From Pelagimonas sp. (GTDB lineage Bacteria > Pseudomonadota > Alphaproteobacteria > Rhodobacterales > Rhodobacteraceae), in assembly GCA_025210265.1 (NCBI GenBank), contig JAOASD010000031.1, positions 62,001 to 126,000 of the forward strand: 64,000 bases of DNA. Direction: 5' to 3'. The position numbers were made by a program, and so were the translations under genes. Positions 61,049-64,000 of this stretch are shown here, in pieces. How positions within the stretch are numbered: position 1 is the stretch's first letter; the number at the start of each line of letters is the position of its first letter. The notes beneath the pieces are model-generated. The model was not told the origin of the DNA. It was given only the letters and a program-made list of their open reading frames with translations, and did no database searches.

Positions 61049-61429
61049 ATGTCTGTAAAACTGGAACATGCCAATATCACGGTACCCCATGCCAAGCGCA
61101 CGGCTGAGCTTTTGATCGCCCTGTTTGACTGGAAGATCCGCTGGGAGGGGGCGTCACTTGAGGGCGGCTACACTGTGCATGTGGGCGGAAAAGACAGTTA
61201 TCTCGCGCTGTATAGTCCGAAAGAGGCCCCGGCTCAGCAGGCGCTGCGCTATCATGCGGTTGGTGCGCTCAACCATATCGGGTTTGTGGTCGATGATCTG
61301 GACGCGATGGAACAACGTGTCATCGCCATGGGGTATCGGCCCCACATGCACGCGGATTACGAACCGGGGCGGCGGTTCTATTTTTACGGCCCTGACGGTG
61401 TTGAATACGAACTTGTCAGCTATGCCTGA
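61049..61429 (+). CDS. VOC family protein (glyoxalase/bleomycin resistance fold)
   Basis: A 126-residue protein with two beta-alpha-beta-beta-beta modules: KLEHANITVPHAKRTAELLI, and NHIGFVVDDLDAMEQRVIAMG. Candidate metal ligands are His8 and His80, with a Glu in the last strand (VEYELVSY). VOC proteins include glyoxalase, dioxygenases and isomerases; the reaction cannot be assigned. RBS AGGAGAG precedes the ATG. Confidence 0.85.
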   Translation: MSVKLEHANITVPHAKRTAELLIALFDWKIRWEGASLEGGYTVHVGGKDSYLALYSPKEAPAQQALRYHAVGALNHIGFVVDDLDAMEQRVIAMGYRPHMHADYEPGRRFYFYGPDGVEYELVSYA

Positions 61430-61464
61430 GCTGCGCCGTGGCCTGCTATTTGGCCGCAGCGCGG

Positions 61465-61734
61465 TCAGTGATAGTGAAATTCGCCCACCATGTGTCGCCA
61501 TTCGCCCGATGACAGCATCTTGCGATGGGTGAACCGCACGGAATGCAGCGGGCCTTCGATTTCGGCCTGCCAAAATTCGATGAATTTGAACAGGCGCGGA
61601 TGGTCCGGTGCCAGATCATACTCCTGCCAGATGAAACTGTTCAGCACGTGTACATAATCGGGCATGTGGTAGTAAAATTCCGCTGTGGTCAGCCCGTACC
61701 CCTTCAGCATCAGTTCGGTTTCGCGCGCCTCCAT
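61465..61734 (-). CDS. usg: Usg family protein
   Basis: An 89-residue protein: EARETELMLKGYGLTTAEFY, YVHVLNSFIWQEYDLAPD and KFIEFWQAEIEGPLHSVR match the alphaproteobacterial Usg family, first noted near tryptophan biosynthesis genes and of unknown function. ATG 61734 is preferred because GAGGAG lies 9 bases ahead; an ATG three codons upstream directly abuts that RBS. It is divergent from gyrA across about 200 bases. Confidence 0.85.
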   Translation of the reverse strand: MEARETELMLKGYGLTTAEFYYHMPDYVHVLNSFIWQEYDLAPDHPRLFKFIEFWQAEIEGPLHSVRFTHRKMLSSGEWRHMVGEFHYH

Positions 61735-61932
61735 GGTCTGCATCTCCTCAATCACATCTGTGGGGGAGGCAGTCTGCGGGGCTAATCCTTGATTTTCAAT
61801 GAATTTCGCGGAATTTTGGCCTTTTTCGGCCCGCAGGTCAGGGTCAAGGGCAGCATTGCGTTGCGCCCTATACCTTGGCTCTGATATACAGGGGGCAACA
61901 AGATATAGAACAGAACCGGACAGGTCCCAGAC

Positions 61933-64000
61933 GTGAGCGACACGCCAGAAACCCCTGAAAAAGAAGACGAAAACCGCCCCGTCCATGACGGGCCGCAGAT
62001 CTCGATCGAAAACGAGATGAAGTCGAGCTATCTCGACTATGCGATGAGCGTGATCGTTTCCCGTGCGATTCCCGATCTGCGCGATGGTCTGAAGCCGGTG
62101 CATCGCCGGATTTTGTACACGCTGTATGAAAACGGTCAGACCCGCGCCAAGCCCTACCGGAAATGCGCCACCGCCGTGGGCGACGTGATGGGCCGCTATC
62201 ACCCGCATGGGGACAGCGCCATCTATGACGCTCTGGTGCGTATGGCGCAGGATTTCTCCATGTCGGTGCCGCTGATCGACGGTCAGGGCAACTTTGGTTC
62301 TATGGATGGCGATCCGCCCGCCGCATATCGTTACACCGAGGCGCGCCTGCAAAAGGTGGCCGAGGCGCTGCTGGAAGATATCGACAAGGAAACTGTCGAT
62401 TTTGTCCCCAACTACGCCAATGAACGCACCGAACCCACGGTTCTGCCCGCGCGCTACCCCAATGTTCTGGTCAACGGGGCCGAGGGCATCGCGGTGGGCA
62501 TGGCGACCCGCATCCCGCCCCACAATCTGGGCGAAGTGATCGACGCCACGCTGGCCCTGATCGAAAACCCGGACCTGTCCAGCGAACAGCTGATCGACTA
62601 TATCCCGGCGCCCGATTTCCCCACCGGCGGCATCATTCTGGGCCGTTCTGGCGCGCGCAAAGCCTATCTGGAAGGGCGCGGCAGCGTCATCATCCGCGCC
62701 AAGACCAAGGTCGAGGAAATCCGCAAGGATCGCTATGCCATCATCGTCGACGAGATCCCCTATCAGGTGAACAAGGCCACGATGATCGAGCGCATCGCCG
62801 AGGCCGCGCGCGACAAAAAGATCGAAGGCATCGCCCATGTTCAGGACGAATCCGACCGCGATGGCGTGCGGGTTGTTGTCGAACTGAAACGCGACGCCAC
62901 CGCCGAGGTCGTGCTGAACCAGCTGTTCCGCTTTACGCCGATGCAGACCAGCTTTGCCTGCAACATGCTGGCGCTGAATGGCGGGCGGCCCGAAACGCTG
63001 ACATTGCGTGGTTTCCTGACTGCCTTCCTCGATTTCCGCGAGGATGTGGTGGCACGGCGCACCGCCTATCTGCTGCGCAAGGCGCGCGAACGCAGCCATA
63101 TCTTGTGCGGTCTGGCCGTGGCTGTCAGCAATGTGGACGAGGTCGTCGCCACGATCCGCGCGTCGCAGGATGCGGCCGAGGCCCGCGCCAAGCTGATGGA
63201 ACGCCGCTGGCCTGCCCATGAAATCCTGCCCTATATCGCGCTGATCGACGATCCGACCCATAAGGCCAACGAGGACGGCACCTATAACCTGTCCGAAACC
63301 CAGGCCCGCGCCATTCTGGAACTGCGCCTGCAGCGCCTGACCCAGCTGGGTGTCAAAGAGGTCACGGACGAGCTGGAAGAGCTGGCGAAAAAGATCAAGG
63401 ATTACCTGGACATCCTTGGCTCGCGCGAACGGATCATGGCGATCATCAGCAACGAGCTGTCCAGCATCCGCGCCGAATTTGCCGTGGACCGCCGCACCGA
63501 GATCGTCGACTGGGCCGGCGATATGGATGACGAAGACCTGATCGAACGCGAAGACATGGTCGTCACCGTCACCCAGTCTGGCTACATCAAGCGCACCGCG
63601 CTGGCCGAGTTCCGCTCGCAGAAACGCGGCGGCAAGGGCCTCTCTGGCGGCGCGATGAAGGATGATGACGTGGTGACCTCGCTCTTTGTGGCGAACACCC
63701 ACACGCAGCTGTTGTTCTTCACCACCGATGGTATGGCCTATAAGCTCAAGACATGGCGCCTGCCGCAGGGCTCGCGCATTTCCAAGGGCAAGGCGATTGT
63801 GAACATCCTGCCGATCCCGCAGGGCGTGTCGATTGCCGCGATCATGCCGGTGGATGTGCCCGAGGATGACTGGGATGATCTGCAGATCGTCTTTGCCACC
63901 TCCAAGGGCTCGGTCCGGCGTAACCGCCTGTCGGATTTCACAAATGTGAAGTCGAACGGCAAGATCGCCATGAAGTTCGAGGGCGAGGACGAAGACACCC
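61933..64000 (+). CDS. gyrA: DNA gyrase subunit A, C-terminus outside window
   Basis: The gene starts with GTG at 61933 and runs off the right edge; 689 residues are visible. The quinolone-resistance region includes [18 protein letters not shown], with the catalytic Tyr in [10 protein letters not shown]. Ser in GDSAIYD is the sensitive form at that position. The breakage-reunion domain is followed by a coiled coil and the first beta-pinwheel blade ([19 protein letters not shown]). It has an acidic N-terminal extension ([13 protein letters not shown]). Confidence 0.96.
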   Translation, partial: MSDTPETPEKEDENRPVHDGPQISIENEMKSSYLDYAMSVIVSRAIPDLRDGLKPVHRRILYTLYENGQTRAKPYRKCATAVGDVMGRYHPHGDSAIYDALVRMAQDFSMSVPLIDGQGNFGSMDGDPPAAYRYTEARLQKVAEALLEDIDKETVDFVPNYANERTEPTVLPARYPNVLVNGAEGIAVGMATRIPPHNLGEVIDATLALIENPDLSSEQLIDYIPAPDFPTGGIILGRSGARKAYLEGRGSVIIRAKTKVEEIRKDRYAIIVDEIPYQVNKATMIERIAEAARDKKIEGIAHVQDESDRDGVRVVVELKRDATAEVVLNQLFRFTPMQTSFACNMLALNGGRPETLTLRGFLTAFLDFREDVVARRTAYLLRKARERSHILCGLAVAVSNVDEVVATIRASQDAAEARAKLMERRWPAHEILPYIALIDDPTHKANEDGTYNLSETQARAILELRLQRLTQLGVKEVTDELEELAKKIKDYLDILGSRERIMAIISNELSSIRAEFAVDRRTEIVDWAGDMDDEDLIEREDMVVTVTQSGYIKRTALAEFRSQKRGGKGLSGGAMKDDDVVTSLFVANTHTQLLFFTTDGMAYKLKTWRLPQGSRISKGKAIVNILPIPQGVSIAAIMPVDVPEDDWDDLQIVFATSKGSVRRNRLSDFTNVKSNGKIAMKFEGEDEDT

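Noticed and set aside
61465-63702. Extending the usg frame into a 745-codon gene
   Set aside because: Only the last 89 codons are Usg-like and have an RBS; the rest is antisense to gyrA.

Overview
The window is a 64 kb stretch of chromosome from an alphaproteobacterium, almost certainly a Rhodobacteraceae (Roseobacter/Rhodobacter group) member. The evidence is gene content and style: G+C-rich codons, CarD, FolE2, a SUV3-like helicase, Usg, DUF3422, a TsuA/YeeE-type protein, a DUF1127 gene followed by CcsR-like hairpins, and families of short intergenic palindromes. There is no phage, plasmid, integrase, transposase or CRISPR array. Most of the window is ordinary housekeeping chromosome. Genus and species cannot be read from it.

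Layout. 1-10.9 kb: oligoendopeptidase (cut by the window edge), SCP2 protein and lysophospholipase, TPR protein, SUV3-like helicase with an S4 RNA-binding protein, 7Fe ferredoxin, CarD, KefC-type antiporter and an alpha/beta hydrolase. 10.9-17.2 kb: a candidate SAM-sensing leader and metZ, folE2, a small DUF1127-like protein, trkH and a ThDP decarboxylase. 17.4-22.7 kb: valS, then the most unusual region, a DUF1127 gene followed on the same (minus) strand by ten hairpins with one invariant anti-Shine-Dalgarno-like loop and covarying stems, then mrp. 22.8-27.2 kb: holB-tmk-dac, a SPOR lipoprotein and tRNA-Ser(UGA). 27.4-34.4 kb: yajC-secD-secF, a TauE-like permease, a Mth938-like protein, then ccmABCDG for cytochrome c maturation. 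34.4-43.2 kb: DUF1223, LpxL-like acyltransferase, a divergent FliG, purB, several small secreted proteins, DUF3422 and YeeE. 43.4-53.3 kb: a divergent peptide-transport and amide-hydrolysis cluster (dppABC on minus; fused dppDF, argE-like, FAD oxidase and amidohydrolase on plus). 53.6-64 kb: clpP-clpX, rsgA, a glycosyltransferase-like protein, fabF-mltG, a VOC protein, usg and gyrA (cut by the window edge).

Main discovery. The 20,682-21,488 region looks like an expanded relative of the Rhodobacter CcsR ('Cuckoo') sRNA locus: an RpoH-type promoter, a DUF1127 protein, then five tandem two-hairpin RNA units, the last hairpin doubling as the intrinsic terminator. Second in interest is the metZ leader: a pseudoknot with a SAM-II-like core followed by mutually exclusive antiterminator and terminator hairpins. 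Three dispersed families of intergenic repeats are also described.
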